A stretch of 50,354 bases of DNA from Rhizobium leguminosarum (GTDB lineage: Bacteria > Pseudomonadota > Alphaproteobacteria > Rhizobiales > Rhizobiaceae): positions 1 to 50,354 of the forward strand of contig NZ_LWBS01000420.1 in NCBI RefSeq assembly GCF_001652265.1, in the 5' to 3' direction. A model generated the notes under the pieces. That model saw only the letters and a list, made by a program, of their open reading frames with translations. It did not search any database and was not told where the DNA came from. Positions 18,403 through 27,498 of the stretch are shown here, piece by piece (position 1 is the stretch's first letter; every line of letters starts with the position of its first letter). A program made the translations under genes and the position numbers.

Positions 18403-19824
18403 TCAGGCCTCGGCAGCGACGCGGTGGGTTTCAAGCGGGGTATGGCGGCTGAGGTTCTCAAAACCGTCCTTGGTCACGACATACATGTCGCCGATGTTGC
18501 AGCCGGCCGACAGCGGTTCCAGCCATTGCGTGTGCAGCACGAAGACCATGCCCTCCTCCATCCTGTCGTAGTTATGCGAGGAGATGTTGAAGCTGTTCTG
18601 GCCGCCGGCCATGCCGACGGAATGGCCGAGGTTCGGATTGTGGGGTCCGTGCGTTGCCGGATAGACGTGCATGAGCTTGCGGCCCTGCGCTTCCCAGTCG
18701 AGATCCCGGACATATTGATTGGGAATGAGGCGCGCTGCGCCATCCGGCATCGGCGACCAGTTATAGGGCATGGTGCGTGCCTCGGCTGAGGTGAGCATGC
18801 CGCGCTCGATCATCGGTTCGAAGGCGGCGTTGTTGACGTCGCGCATCAATGCGCCGGGCCTGATCAGCTTTTCGGCCCGCTTGACGCCTTCGGTGCAGGC
18901 GGCAAGCACCTCCTCCTGATGGCTGGTGATATCGCCGACCGCGATCATGCGGGCGGTCTGGGCCGTATAGCCGCGATAGGTGACGTTGGAGATATAGAGG
19001 TTGATGAGGTCGCCGGGCCGGACGATGTGGCCATAGGGCTTGCCGCAATGGGTGCCGAATTCATTGATACCGATCTGGTAGCCGTCGCCGGTTTCGCCGC
19101 CGAGCGCCATTTGCGCATAGGTGAAGGCGGAAAGGATTTCATGGTCGGTGACGCCTGACTTCGCCACATGATAGGCGGCCTGCGTGCCGATGCTGATCAG
19201 TTGGGCGGCGGCGCGAAACATCTCGATCTCGCGCAGTGAGCGGACCTTCTGCATGCGGTCGAGGATGCCGTTATCGGCCACGAACTTGCTCTTCGGCAGC
19301 AGTTCGTCGAGAGCTGACCAGAAGGTCAGCGACGTACGGTCGCCGATCCTGCCGATCTGGGCCTTGGCAAGACCGAGACTGGCGAGAACCTCGGCGCATT
19401 TCTCAGCGGTCTTGATGACGGAATCGCCCGGACGGTCAGCATATTCGCGGCCGATCGGGCCGATCTGCCAGATTTCGTCGACGAGCACAGGCTCGCCGCC
19501 CGGCGGGAGCAGGACGGATTGGGTGAAGAAGGACAGAAGCACCATCGCCTTGTCGGCATCGGTCGGAATGATCAGCACGCCTTCGCGCATCCAGTCGCAA
19601 ATATAGCGCAGATAGGCGTTCGACGCGTGGAACCAGCCGACGCTGCCGGCATGGACGATCAGCGCGTCATGGCCGGCTTCGACCGCCTGACGGCGAATTC
19701 TGCGAAGGCGATCCTCGAACTCTTCGACAGGAAGCGGCAAGGGCGCGGAGAAGTCGAAATCCGGTTGGAAGTCGGCCAGCAGCGATCCCATCCCGCCGCC
19801 TGCGTTTGTCGCGCGCATGTTCAT
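18403..19824 (-). CDS. M24 (creatinase/aminopeptidase P) fold protein lacking usual metal ligands
   Basis: A 473-residue protein. The ATG at 19824 is preferred because GGAAGGA lies 10 nt upstream; nine extra codons are possible. It has an N-terminal creatinase-like domain (about 40-190) and a C-terminal pita-bread domain. Metallopeptidase members have Asp, Asp, His, Glu, Glu ligands. Here the RPGDLINLYISNVTYRGYTA region has no Asp at the first site, the second reads YTAQTAR (Gln), LGHSVGMAG keeps a His, and the Glu positions read VFVLHTQW and CNIGDMYVV. It is therefore more like creatinase, a metal-free C-N hydrolase, or is a non-catalytic paralogue. It lies in an operon with a polyamine-type importer, so the substrate may be a small nitrogen compound. 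Confidence 0.82.
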   Translation of the reverse strand: MNMRATNAGGGMGSLLADFQPDFDFSAPLPLPVEEFEDRLRRIRRQAVEAGHDALIVHAGSVGWFHASNAYLRYICDWMREGVLIIPTDADKAMVLLSFFTQSVLLPPGGEPVLVDEIWQIGPIGREYADRPGDSVIKTAEKCAEVLASLGLAKAQIGRIGDRTSLTFWSALDELLPKSKFVADNGILDRMQKVRSLREIEMFRAAAQLISIGTQAAYHVAKSGVTDHEILSAFTYAQMALGGETGDGYQIGINEFGTHCGKPYGHIVRPGDLINLYISNVTYRGYTAQTARMIAVGDITSHQEEVLAACTEGVKRAEKLIRPGALMRDVNNAAFEPMIERGMLTSAEARTMPYNWSPMPDGAARLIPNQYVRDLDWEAQGRKLMHVYPATHGPHNPNLGHSVGMAGGQNSFNISSHNYDRMEEGMVFVLHTQWLEPLSAGCNIGDMYVVTKDGFENLSRHTPLETHRVAAEA

Positions 19825-19869
19825 GAGTTTGTTCCTTCCAAGTTCAGGCATAGGTCAATGACGGATTGT

Positions 19870-20691
19870 TCAGGCCTGCCGCGGCGGCGCGAGAACGCGC
19901 CGGGCAACCAGCAATCCGACCAGCGTCACGGCGATCAGAATTCCCGAGATCGCCGCGACGCGCACATCAAGGGATTCCTCGATCAGCGCGAACATGCGCA
20001 GCGGCAAGACGGTCGTTCGGGCGTCGGCGAGGAAAAGCGATACCGACACATTGTCTAGAGACTGGATGAAGACGAGGAATGCGCCGGCCAGAATGCCGGG
20101 CATCAATAGCGGCAGGGTGACGCGCCGCAGCGTCATGAACCAGCTCGCGCCCATCGTCGTCGATGCCTCGGCAAGCGAGGGGTTGAGGCCCTGGGCGACG
20201 ACGGAGGCGGCGCGGTACATCAGCGGTCCGAAGACGACGACATGGCCTGATACGGTCAGCCAGAGCGACGGCTTGAAGCCGATGAAGTTGGCGACGATCA
20301 AGGCGGCAAGGCCGTAGACCAGGCTCGGCAGGACGAGTGGGGCGAGCAGCAGCGGCTCGATGGTGCCGGCGGCGCTGCGCTTCATGCGCGTCATGCCGAT
20401 GGTTGCCGGAACCGCAAAGATCAGCGATCCGAGCACGGCAAGGCCGGCGATCTTCAGCGAATTCCAGGCGGCGATATGCTCGGTTGCCGAGCGCACGGGA
20501 TCGAGCAGCGCCGCGTACCATCGCAAGGAGAAGCCCTGCGGCGGATATTTCAATGTCTGCCCCGAGGTGAACGACATCGTCAGCGCTATCACGATGGGTG
20601 CCACGAGATAGATGACGCAGAGCCCGCCGAATCCGTAAACGAATGCCTTGTAGAGCATGACGGGAATGGGATTTTCGCGACGATCAGGCAT
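19870..20691 (-). CDS. ABC transporter permease (PotC-like)
   Basis: A 273-residue inner-membrane permease, ATG at 20691, overlapping the preceding permease gene by 8 bp. It is rich in hydrophobic segments (six predicted by eye). The cytoplasmic EAA loop reads EASTTMGASWFMTLRRVTLP, which docks the ATPase. It matches the second permease of polyamine/thiamine/iron-type importers. Confidence 0.9.
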   Translation of the reverse strand: MPDRRENPIPVMLYKAFVYGFGGLCVIYLVAPIVIALTMSFTSGQTLKYPPQGFSLRWYAALLDPVRSATEHIAAWNSLKIAGLAVLGSLIFAVPATIGMTRMKRSAAGTIEPLLLAPLVLPSLVYGLAALIVANFIGFKPSLWLTVSGHVVVFGPLMYRAASVVAQGLNPSLAEASTTMGASWFMTLRRVTLPLLMPGILAGAFLVFIQSLDNVSVSLFLADARTTVLPLRMFALIEESLDVRVAAISGILIAVTLVGLLVARRVLAPPRQA

Positions 20692-21511
20692 GGCCGACCA
20701 ACCTCCTGTGACGGGACATCATGGTAAGGGCGACCAGCAGGCAGCCGGTGGACAGCAGCAGAACGACGGCGATGGCCGAGGCCAGCGGCCAGTCGAAGAG
20801 CGTGCCGACCTCGCGGTAGATCAGCTGCGGAACATAGACGTTGCGCGCGCCGCCGATGACGGCCTGGGTAACGAAGGAACTGCTGGTGCTGGCAAAGACC
20901 AGGATCCAGCCCGCCAGCAGGCCCGGCAGCATCAGCGGCAGAAGCACGGTGACAAAGATGCGCCAGGGACCGGCGCCGGAAACCTGGGCCGCTTCCGTCA
21001 GTTGCACCGGCGTACGCGACAGGATGGCGATCAGCGGCAGGATGATAAGCGGCAGGTCGATCTGGCACATGGCCATGACCAGGCCGAGTTCGGTAAACAG
21101 CAGGCTGGTCGGCATGCCCGTCAGGCCGAGTCCGACCAGCGCTTCGCTGATCGGCCCCTGGCGCCCGAGGATGACGATCCAGGCGAAGGTGCGCACGACA
21201 TTGCTGGTCAGCATCGGAATGAGCGTCAGGAAGATCAGAACCTGCCGCAGGTTTCGGCCGCCGTGCCAGTAGAGAAGCGCGATCGGTACGCCGAGCAAGG
21301 TCGTGCCGATGACGGTTTCGAGCCCGAGCCTTGCAGTATTGACGAGGACGCGGAAATTGAACGCGTCGCCGAAGAAGCGGGCATAATGTTCAAGGGTTGC
21401 TCCGCCGGGGCCGGCGAAGCTGAAACCGACGAGGACCGCGAGCGGCGTCGCAAAGAACGCCACGGAAAGCAACAGCATCGGCAGGACGTATGGGAAGCCG
21501 CTCGCCTTCAT
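20684..21511 (-). CDS. ABC transporter permease (PotB-like)
   Basis: A 275-residue permease. The ATG at 21511 follows GAGGTGA, which overlaps the stop of the binding-protein gene; an adjoining GTG at 21514 is an alternative. It has about six membrane segments. The EAA loop is LTEAAQVSGAGPWRIFVTVL. It is the first of the two permeases of this importer. Confidence 0.9.
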   Translation of the reverse strand: MKASGFPYVLPMLLLSVAFFATPLAVLVGFSFAGPGGATLEHYARFFGDAFNFRVLVNTARLGLETVIGTTLLGVPIALLYWHGGRNLRQVLIFLTLIPMLTSNVVRTFAWIVILGRQGPISEALVGLGLTGMPTSLLFTELGLVMAMCQIDLPLIILPLIAILSRTPVQLTEAAQVSGAGPWRIFVTVLLPLMLPGLLAGWILVFASTSSSFVTQAVIGGARNVYVPQLIYREVGTLFDWPLASAIAVVLLLSTGCLLVALTMMSRHRRLVGHA

Positions 21512-21520
21512 CACGTCACC

Positions 21521-22561
21521 TCAACCGGCGACGAGAGCGTCGAACTGGCGAATCCAGTCGTCGCGGTTCTTATTGATCGCGACCCAGTCCGGATAGACCA
21601 TGGTCTTGATCTGGTCGCGGGTGACATAGGCTTCGATGCCGGGTGTCAGCGCCACGTCCTTGTTGGTCGGGAACATCTCGGTCGGCGGCTCCTTGAGCTG
21701 GTCCTGGGCGGCCTTGGAGATCGCGGCATCCATGTAGGCATAGGCCGCGTCGAGATTGGCCGAGCCCTTGGTCAGGTGGATGTTGACGGGGGCTGCTGGC
21801 GAGCCGGTCTCCGGATGGACGAACTCGGCGTTGAGGCCGAGGCTCTTCAGGTGAGCGACATTGCCGGTCGAGCACATGAAGACGGCGATTTCGCCCTGCT
21901 GGAACAGCGTCATCTGATGGTTGGTGCTGTCGACCACGCCTTTCAGATGCTCCGGATGATCCTTGAACAGCTTGAAGACGGCGTCCATGTCGTTGGGGCC
22001 GGAACCGAAGATCTTGGCGATCTCGGTATAGGCCATGACGGCGGTGTTCGAGGCGAAGCCGGTCCAGGAAACCTTTCCGCTATAGGCCGGGTTTTCGAAG
22101 AGATCGCGATAACCCTTCGGCTTCGGAACGAGATCGGGATTGTAGGCGATGCCGTTGACTTCGATGGTCACGGTCGGGCCGTATTCGCCCTGGAAGGACG
22201 GATCGAGCATGCCCCAGTTCTTGAGCTTGCTCGGATCGATCTTCTGGATGAGATCCTTCTCGATGGCGACGGCCATCTGGCCGGGCGACATCAGCAGCGT
22301 GTCATAGGGCGGGTTGCCGGGGCTTGCCATGATCTTGGCAAGCTGGTCCTGCGCCATCGCCGGGGCAATCGTCAAGTCGTAGCCTGCATCCTTGACCATC
22401 GGCGTCAGCACTGTGCGGTAGGCATCCTCCCAACTGCCTGGGAAAGTGGCGGCAACGGCTCCTCCGCCGGCAGCGCGGGCGGAAAGCGGAAGCATGGCCG
22501 ATGCGGCAACACCGGCCGCCAGGAAACCGAACCCACGACGGGTAATCTGAAAGTCCTTCAT
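21521..22561 (-). CDS. ABC transporter periplasmic binding protein (PotD-like)
   Basis: A 346-residue extracellular solute-binding protein. The ATG at 22561 follows GAGGTGA that includes the ATPase stop codon. The N-terminus has a twin-arginine-like leader (QITRRGFGFLAAGVAASAML, cleavage near ARA). The mature part starts at GGGAVAATFPGSWEDAYRT, and the body (YDTLLMSPGQMAVAIEKDLI) resembles spermidine/putrescine-type binding proteins. The ligand is unknown, possibly cationic or an amine. Confidence 0.9.
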   Translation of the reverse strand: MKDFQITRRGFGFLAAGVAASAMLPLSARAAGGGAVAATFPGSWEDAYRTVLTPMVKDAGYDLTIAPAMAQDQLAKIMASPGNPPYDTLLMSPGQMAVAIEKDLIQKIDPSKLKNWGMLDPSFQGEYGPTVTIEVNGIAYNPDLVPKPKGYRDLFENPAYSGKVSWTGFASNTAVMAYTEIAKIFGSGPNDMDAVFKLFKDHPEHLKGVVDSTNHQMTLFQQGEIAVFMCSTGNVAHLKSLGLNAEFVHPETGSPAAPVNIHLTKGSANLDAAYAYMDAAISKAAQDQLKEPPTEMFPTNKDVALTPGIEAYVTRDQIKTMVYPDWVAINKNRDDWIRQFDALVAG

Positions 22562-22566
22562 CACGT

Positions 22567-23700
22567 TCACCTCTGTTGATCTGTTTCTTCACTCATGATT
22601 TCCGGTTCGGCCGGAAAGGCGTGACACCTTGCGGTGTCGATCTCGGCAAATAGCGGCGTTCCCGGTTCGGGAATGAATGTGGTGGGGCCTCTGACCTCGG
22701 AAGCGCGCAGGCCCGTGTCGTCTTCCAGAACAAGGTCATGGACGAGGGAAGGGCCGAGCGGCACGGAAACCGTCATGCGAACGGGCAGGGTGCTCTCGCT
22801 CGGCTGCGTCGACAGGCGAACCTCTTCCGGCCGGAAGGTTATCGTGACCTTCGAGCCGAGGGTGAAGTTCAGCCGGCGCGGCAGGAGCAGCGTCCGGTCA
22901 TTCGCAAGGCCGATCAGCGTGCTCTCGGCATCGAGCCGCAGCACCGTTCCGTTGAGCAGGTTTGCCTGGCCGATGAAGGTGTTGACGAAGAGCGTCTTCG
23001 GGCGGTCATAGACGGTCATCGGCGTGTCGATCTGCTCGACATTACCCTTGTTCATCAGCACCAGCCGGTTTGCGAGGCTCTGGGCCTCCTCCTGGTCGTG
23101 CGTGACGATCAGCGTCGTGATGCCGAGCGTCTTCTGTAGGTGCAGCAGCTCCACCTGCAGATCGAAACGCAAGGCGCGGTCGAGCGCGCCGAAGGGTTCG
23201 TCGAGAAGCAGAAGGGACGGACGCCCGGCAATGGCACGCGCAACGGCGACGCGCTGCTGCTGGCCGCCGGAGAGTTCCCGCGGCAGGCGGTTGCCATAAT
23301 CCTTGAGCCTGACGAGAGACAGCATCTCCTCGACGCGCGCCTTGCGCTGAGGGCGAGGAAGCTTCTGGCAGGCCAGCGGATAGGCGATGTTTTCTGCGAC
23401 CGTCAGATGCGGAAACAAAGCATAGTTCTGAAAGACCATGCCGACGCCGCGCGAGCGGGCCGAGACATCGGCCAAATCTCTCTCTCCGAGCACAATCTTG
23501 CCCGCCTTCGGCTGGATCAGCCCGGCGATGGCGCGCAGTACGGTCGACTTGCCGCAGCCGCTCGGCCCGAGCAGAGCAACGATCTCGCCGGCCTCGATAT
23601 CGAAAGCCACGTCGCTGATGGCGTTCTGGCCACCGTAACTGTGGGTGAGGCCCTGAACGCTGAGCCGTTTGCGTTCAGCCATATTCGGTATGCCTGGCAT
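22567..23700 (-). CDS. ABC transporter ATP-binding protein (PotA-like)
   Basis: A 377-residue ATPase and first gene of the minus-strand operon. The ATG at 23700 has AGGGAGG 5 nt upstream. Walker A is GPSGCGKSTVLRAI, the Q-loop GMVFQNYALFPHLT, the signature LSGGQQQRVAVARA, Walker B LLLDEPFGALD and the switch THDQEEA. A C-terminal TOBE-type domain (about 290-370) is typical of polyamine and sugar importers. The order ATPase, binding protein, two permeases, M24-like protein, flavin reductase makes one tightly packed operon. Confidence 0.93.
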   Translation of the reverse strand: MPGIPNMAERKRLSVQGLTHSYGGQNAISDVAFDIEAGEIVALLGPSGCGKSTVLRAIAGLIQPKAGKIVLGERDLADVSARSRGVGMVFQNYALFPHLTVAENIAYPLACQKLPRPQRKARVEEMLSLVRLKDYGNRLPRELSGGQQQRVAVARAIAGRPSLLLLDEPFGALDRALRFDLQVELLHLQKTLGITTLIVTHDQEEAQSLANRLVLMNKGNVEQIDTPMTVYDRPKTLFVNTFIGQANLLNGTVLRLDAESTLIGLANDRTLLLPRRLNFTLGSKVTITFRPEEVRLSTQPSESTLPVRMTVSVPLGPSLVHDLVLEDDTGLRASEVRGPTTFIPEPGTPLFAEIDTARCHAFPAEPEIMSEETDQQR

Positions 23701-23890
23701 AGGGCCTCCCTGGTTTTGGGTCGAGGTCACGGATCGCTGTGCTGTCTCCGGCACAAGACGGAGAAGCGGTCCGGCGAGAAATTTTGCGTCGAGCTTGTTC
23801 ATGAGAAACGAATTGCAAGCGGCATGCCAGTTTTGCCGTTCGTCATTGTCGTCAATGCCAAGTCAATGAAAATTAAGCAATATTTTTGAC

Positions 23891-23914
23891 TTATAAAGTT
23901 TCGAACGTTTATAA
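23891..23914. promoter_or_regulatory. Candidate operator A in divergent control region
   Basis: A 24-bp near-palindrome: TTATAAA at 23891-23897 and TTTATAA at 23908-23914 are exact reverse complements around a core containing TTCGAA. It includes ATAAAGTTTCGAAC (23893-23906), whose exact reverse complement recurs at 24144-24157. The site is about 190 bp upstream of the ABC ATPase start. The 607-bp spacer 23701-24307 is notably A+T-rich and holds no convincing gene. The regulator may be the GntR protein at 27499, by inference only. Confidence 0.5.
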
Positions 23915-24143
23915 TAATGTCTGTGCGATTTGAAATTCGCATTTATGTTTTGTATAAATTTTCGCCAGCGTCGTATATTAAGTGGGCATCAGATAGAAAC
24001 AGCCACGGCCCCTGAACGTGCGATCGAGCGCCGAAAAGCGTGGGATTTGGCATCTGAAGAGGGTGTTTTTGGGTCTCGTGAGCGAATGAGGCGGTCAAAA
24101 GTGATGCGGCAGGGCAGCGAAGCGTAAAAATTGTGCATCATAT

Positions 24144-24157
24144 GTTCGAAACTTTAT
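24144..24157. promoter_or_regulatory. Candidate operator B in divergent control region
   Basis: GTTCGAAACTTTAT here is the exact reverse complement of 14 bases within operator A, so the motif faces outward toward each operon. A second shared piece, ATGCGAATT at 24156-24164, matches AATTCGCAT near 23936-23944 in inverted orientation. The site lies about 150 bp upstream of the family-3 binding-protein gene. Confidence 0.45.
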
Positions 24158-24307
24158 GCGAATTAGATTGCGAAACTCTGTCCGAAATGTCGTCATCAAC
24201 AAAAATCCTATTGATATCAGATAATTATTGACGCGCCACTGCAGGTGGCACGGCGATTGCATGGATGATCCCGAGAATTCACCGACACAAAAATGAAAGG
24301 GGATCAC

Positions 24308-25240
24308 ATGATGCGCATCCAGAAAATCTTGAAGGCCGGGGTTGCCGGAGCGATGGTCTCTTTGATCGCGGCCTCTGCTTGTGCCGCCGGAGGTGCCGCT
24401 GAGAAGATGACGCCTGATGCCGATGTCGCCAAGCTCCCCGGCGTCGTCCTCACGCAGAAACTGGCCGACGGGCTGCCGCCCTCCATCAAGTCGTCGGGCG
24501 TATTGAAGGTCGCGACCGACCTGACGCCGCCGATCAGCTTTCACGGCGAGGATGGCAAGCTGATCGGCATCGATGCCGATATCGCTGCCGCACTCGGCGT
24601 CATCCTGGGTGTCGATGTTGAGATGACCGATGTCGGGGCGGGTGCGGCGATCGTGCCCTCCATATTGGCAAAGCGCTTCGACATCTCGATCTCGGGAATC
24701 AACGACGATCCGGAGCTGGAAAAGCAGGTCGACGTCATCGACTACATGTATGACGCAACGACGATCATGACGATCAAGGACAATCCTCTCGCCATCAAGG
24801 GCATGGAGGATCTGTGCGGCAAGAAGGTCGCCGTTCCCGTCGGCACCTTCCAGGCGAAGATGGTCGAGGCGGCATCGGCCAAATGCGCGACCCCGGTCAA
24901 TATCATGTCGATCCCGAAGATGCCGGATGTGCTGCAGGCCGTCCGCACGGGGCGGGCCGATGCCACGGTCAATGGCTACGCCACCAGCGTCTACACCACC
25001 GAACACCAGACCGGAAACGGCAAGGGCCTGCAGGCGCTGCCGGATATCCGCCTTGCCATTGGTTATCTCGGCATGCTGACGGCCAAGGACAATCCGCAGC
25101 TGCGCGACAGCGTCGTTGCCGCCTTGCAGCAGATGGTGGACTCCGGTGCCTACGAGACCATCATGAAGAAGTGGAGCCTCGGACCGCTGGCCGTGAAGAC
25201 CGTCAAGGTCAATGATGCTGCCAGCATGCCTGCGGATTGA
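24308..25240 (+). CDS. Family-3 solute-binding protein of an amino-acid-type ABC importer
   Basis: A 310-residue periplasmic binding protein. The ATG at 24308 (or the adjacent ATG at 24311) follows AAAGGGGATC. The signal peptide ends near ASACAAG. The mature fold starts VLKVATDLTPPISFHGEDGK and GIDADIAAALG, the usual opening of family-3 amino-acid/opine binding proteins, with the later block RFDISISGINDDPE. The ligand is unknown. The permease gene follows after 5 bp. No ATP-binding-protein gene is found in this operon. Confidence 0.9.
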   Translation: MMRIQKILKAGVAGAMVSLIAASACAAGGAAEKMTPDADVAKLPGVVLTQKLADGLPPSIKSSGVLKVATDLTPPISFHGEDGKLIGIDADIAAALGVILGVDVEMTDVGAGAAIVPSILAKRFDISISGINDDPELEKQVDVIDYMYDATTIMTIKDNPLAIKGMEDLCGKKVAVPVGTFQAKMVEAASAKCATPVNIMSIPKMPDVLQAVRTGRADATVNGYATSVYTTEHQTGNGKGLQALPDIRLAIGYLGMLTAKDNPQLRDSVVAALQQMVDSGAYETIMKKWSLGPLAVKTVKVNDAASMPAD

Positions 25241-25245
25241 CGCCG

Positions 25246-26118
25246 ATGGCCCTGTTTCAAGCGTCACCCATATCGCTCTCCCTCGCGCCATCGGTCGGAA
25301 GGCCGATGCGTTGGGGCCAGATCGCAACCGGCGCCATCGCGATTTCAGCGCTGGCCTTCTTCGCGCTCATCGTCGGGCAGAGCCAAAGTATCCAATGGTC
25401 CGAGATTCCCCGCTACCTGGTGGATCCTTCAATCCTGCGCGGCGTCCTGCTGACGCTTGAATTGACGGCTGGTGCCATGATGTTCGGCATTGTGCTCGGA
25501 TGCCTGCTGGCGTTGATGGCGACGAGCCATAACCTGGTTCTCAAAGCCATCGCCGCTGGTTTCGTCTGGTGGTTTCGCGGAGTGCCGCTCATCGTCCAGA
25601 TCTTCTTCTGGTTCAATATCGCCCTCTTCATCCCGCAGATCGGGATGGGGAGCTTCACCATTTCGATCAACGATCTGGTGACGCCGGCCCTGGCCGGCTT
25701 CCTCGCACTTGGGCTGCATGAAGCGGCAAACATGTCCGAGATCATTCGCGGTGGGCTTGTTTCCGTCGATCGCGGCCAGCGTGATGCCGCATCCGCGCTG
25801 GGGCTGAAGCCGGTGCAGACATTGCGTGCCGTCGTCCTGCCGCAGGCGGCCCGGCTCATCGTTCCTCCGACCGGCAATCAGGCGATCGGCATGTTGAAAG
25901 CCAGCGCCATCGTTTCTGTTATCGGGATGCAGGATCTGCTGACGCAGGCACAGGCAATCTACGCCCGGAACTTCCTGGTGATCGAACTGCTGTTCGTCGC
26001 CTCGATCTGGTACCTCGCAATCACCAGCATCGCCTCGATCGGCCAGCATTTCCTCGAGCAGAGCCTCGTGCCGAAGGGCCGGACATCAGAGAAGCCTCGC
26101 GCTCCCAGACGGGCGTGA
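25246..26118 (+). CDS. Amino-acid-type ABC transporter permease (HisM/GlnP class)
   Basis: A 290-residue inner-membrane permease; ATG at 25246, with only a weak upstream ribosome site, probably coupled to the binding-protein gene ending at 25240. The core domain spans about residues 65-270. The EAA-like loop is DRGQRDAASALGLKPVQTL. The FVWWFRGVPLIVQIFFWF segment is typical of the polar amino-acid permease class. Only one permease is encoded, so it would act as a homodimer. The matching ATPase must come from elsewhere in the genome. Confidence 0.9.
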   Translation: MALFQASPISLSLAPSVGRPMRWGQIATGAIAISALAFFALIVGQSQSIQWSEIPRYLVDPSILRGVLLTLELTAGAMMFGIVLGCLLALMATSHNLVLKAIAAGFVWWFRGVPLIVQIFFWFNIALFIPQIGMGSFTISINDLVTPALAGFLALGLHEAANMSEIIRGGLVSVDRGQRDAASALGLKPVQTLRAVVLPQAARLIVPPTGNQAIGMLKASAIVSVIGMQDLLTQAQAIYARNFLVIELLFVASIWYLAITSIASIGQHFLEQSLVPKGRTSEKPRAPRRA

Positions 26119-26206
26119 TCGCGGATCCATCGACGTGAAATGAGATCAATAACGAAGGGGTCGCCAGTGCAGCGCGCCCTATCAGGAAACAGCAGAGGAG
26201 CATGAC

Positions 26207-27337
26207 ATGAAATTGGGAATCGACAGCATAAAGCTGCCCGAGGCAAAGAAACGGGGGCCTCTGGCAAGCCTTGATCACGTCAAGGAACTTGGGCTCGCAG
26301 GCATTTTCTTCAGTACGGCGCTGGACATGAGCCCCGACCTCGACAGCGGCCTGCTGCGCGAGATCAGGGCGAAGGCTGACGATCTTGGCCTCTATCTCGA
26401 AAGCGGCATCGGCAAGATCAATCCCTATTGCAGCGCCGAGGAACCGGCCCTGCGGGCAGCCGGCGGCGGCGATATCATTGCCGGTTTCACGCGCATGATC
26501 GAGGCAAGTGCCGCGATCGGCTGTCATGAGCTCTGGGTTGCTCCGGGCAATTTCAAGAGCGAATATCGCGGCCGGCTGGCCAATGACCGCTTCCGCACCG
26601 ATGTGACCTGGGAAGAGCAGTTGCTCGGGATCGAAAAGGTCCTCCGCAAGCTCGCTCCCGTCGCCCGTGCCAATGGCGCGCACATGAATATCGAGACCCA
26701 CGACGAGATCACTTCCTTCGAGATCCTGCGATTGATCGAGAAGGTCGGCGCTGATTGCGTCGGCGTCGTCTTCGATACGGCAAACGGACTGCAGCGGGGC
26801 GAGCATCCGGTCTTCGCCGCCAGGCGCCTGGCTCCCTATATCCGCCAAACCCATATCAAGGATGCCTATGTCGGGCGCGCTCCTGGTGGTCTCGATTTCC
26901 AGACCAGGCCCGTTGGCGGCGGCATCGTCGATTTCGCCACGATCCTTCCCATTCTTGCCGACGCCCACCCGACGCTGAACCTGTCGCTGGAGGTTGCCCA
27001 GTCTGTCGCCGACAAGCCCCGCAAGGCCAATCCGCGCCAGTGCATCGAGATCGACGATCCTAGCTGGCGCGCCGGCCACCCCGACCTGACGGCGGACGAG
27101 CTTGCGGCCTATATGGCGATGGTGGATGCCTATGCGAAACGGGTCGCCTCCGGGGCCGTTCTCGACTGGGAGGCCTATGAGAGCAGCCGCTACGGTTACC
27201 CGACCTATGAGGTGCAATCCTACGGCTTTACCGAGGCGATCGGCTTCATCAAGCAATCGGCCCGCCACATCGAGGCGGTTTGCGCCGAAAAGGATATTGC
27301 CTTGTCCGCACCGGTGAAGAAGCAGAAAGCGGCTTGA
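26207..27337 (+). CDS. Xylose-isomerase-like TIM-barrel (sugar phosphate isomerase/epimerase family)
   Basis: A 376-residue TIM-barrel protein; ATG at 26207 after AGAGGAG. The four metal ligands expected in this family can be placed: Glu in MNIETHDEI, Asp in VVFDTANG, His in IRQTHIKDAY and Glu in LSLEVAQS. It is thus likely an active divalent-metal isomerase, epimerase or aldolase-type enzyme. At 376 residues it is longer than the usual 260-300, with an extra C-terminal part (about 300-376). It follows the importer genes and precedes the GntR regulator, so it probably processes the imported compound. Confidence 0.85.
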   Translation: MKLGIDSIKLPEAKKRGPLASLDHVKELGLAGIFFSTALDMSPDLDSGLLREIRAKADDLGLYLESGIGKINPYCSAEEPALRAAGGGDIIAGFTRMIEASAAIGCHELWVAPGNFKSEYRGRLANDRFRTDVTWEEQLLGIEKVLRKLAPVARANGAHMNIETHDEITSFEILRLIEKVGADCVGVVFDTANGLQRGEHPVFAARRLAPYIRQTHIKDAYVGRAPGGLDFQTRPVGGGIVDFATILPILADAHPTLNLSLEVAQSVADKPRKANPRQCIEIDDPSWRAGHPDLTADELAAYMAMVDAYAKRVASGAVLDWEAYESSRYGYPTYEVQSYGFTEAIGFIKQSARHIEAVCAEKDIALSAPVKKQKAA

Positions 27338-27406
27338 TTCCCAAGGCCGTGTCGGCGTTTTCGCCGGCACCGTCGATCGAAATACTTGTGCCGAGATGAT
27401 CTACGC

Positions 27407-27418
27407 AAGAATATTCTT
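27407..27418. promoter_or_regulatory. 12-bp perfect palindrome upstream of the GntR gene
   Basis: AAGAATATTCTT lies about 80 bp before the GntR start in an A+T-rich spacer. It may be an operator for autoregulation; it does not resemble candidate operators A and B. Confidence 0.3.
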
Positions 27419-27498
27419 ATGGAAATAATTATCGGGCACGGATATCTGGTGATCGATCGAATCCACGCCGGGCCGCCAGAGGCAATTTGGAGACTGCA

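Noticed and set aside
18403..19824. Assignment of the M24-like gene as DMSP lyase DddP or ectoine hydrolase
   Set aside because: Both are metal-dependent M24 proteins with intact ligands. This protein lacks them, and no other ectoine or DMSP genes are adjacent.
20657..22579. A 640-codon plus-strand frame across three ABC transporter genes
   Set aside because: The composition is typical of an antisense shadow; the permease and binding-protein genes on the minus strand have all family motifs.
23930..24127. A 65-codon plus-strand frame in the divergent control region
   Set aside because: There is no ribosome site, no family resemblance and atypical composition; it lies between the two candidate operators.
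24308..26118. Calling the family-3 binding protein and permease the ectoine (ehu) transporter
   Set aside because: That system has its own ATPase, two permeases and linked eut genes. None are here.
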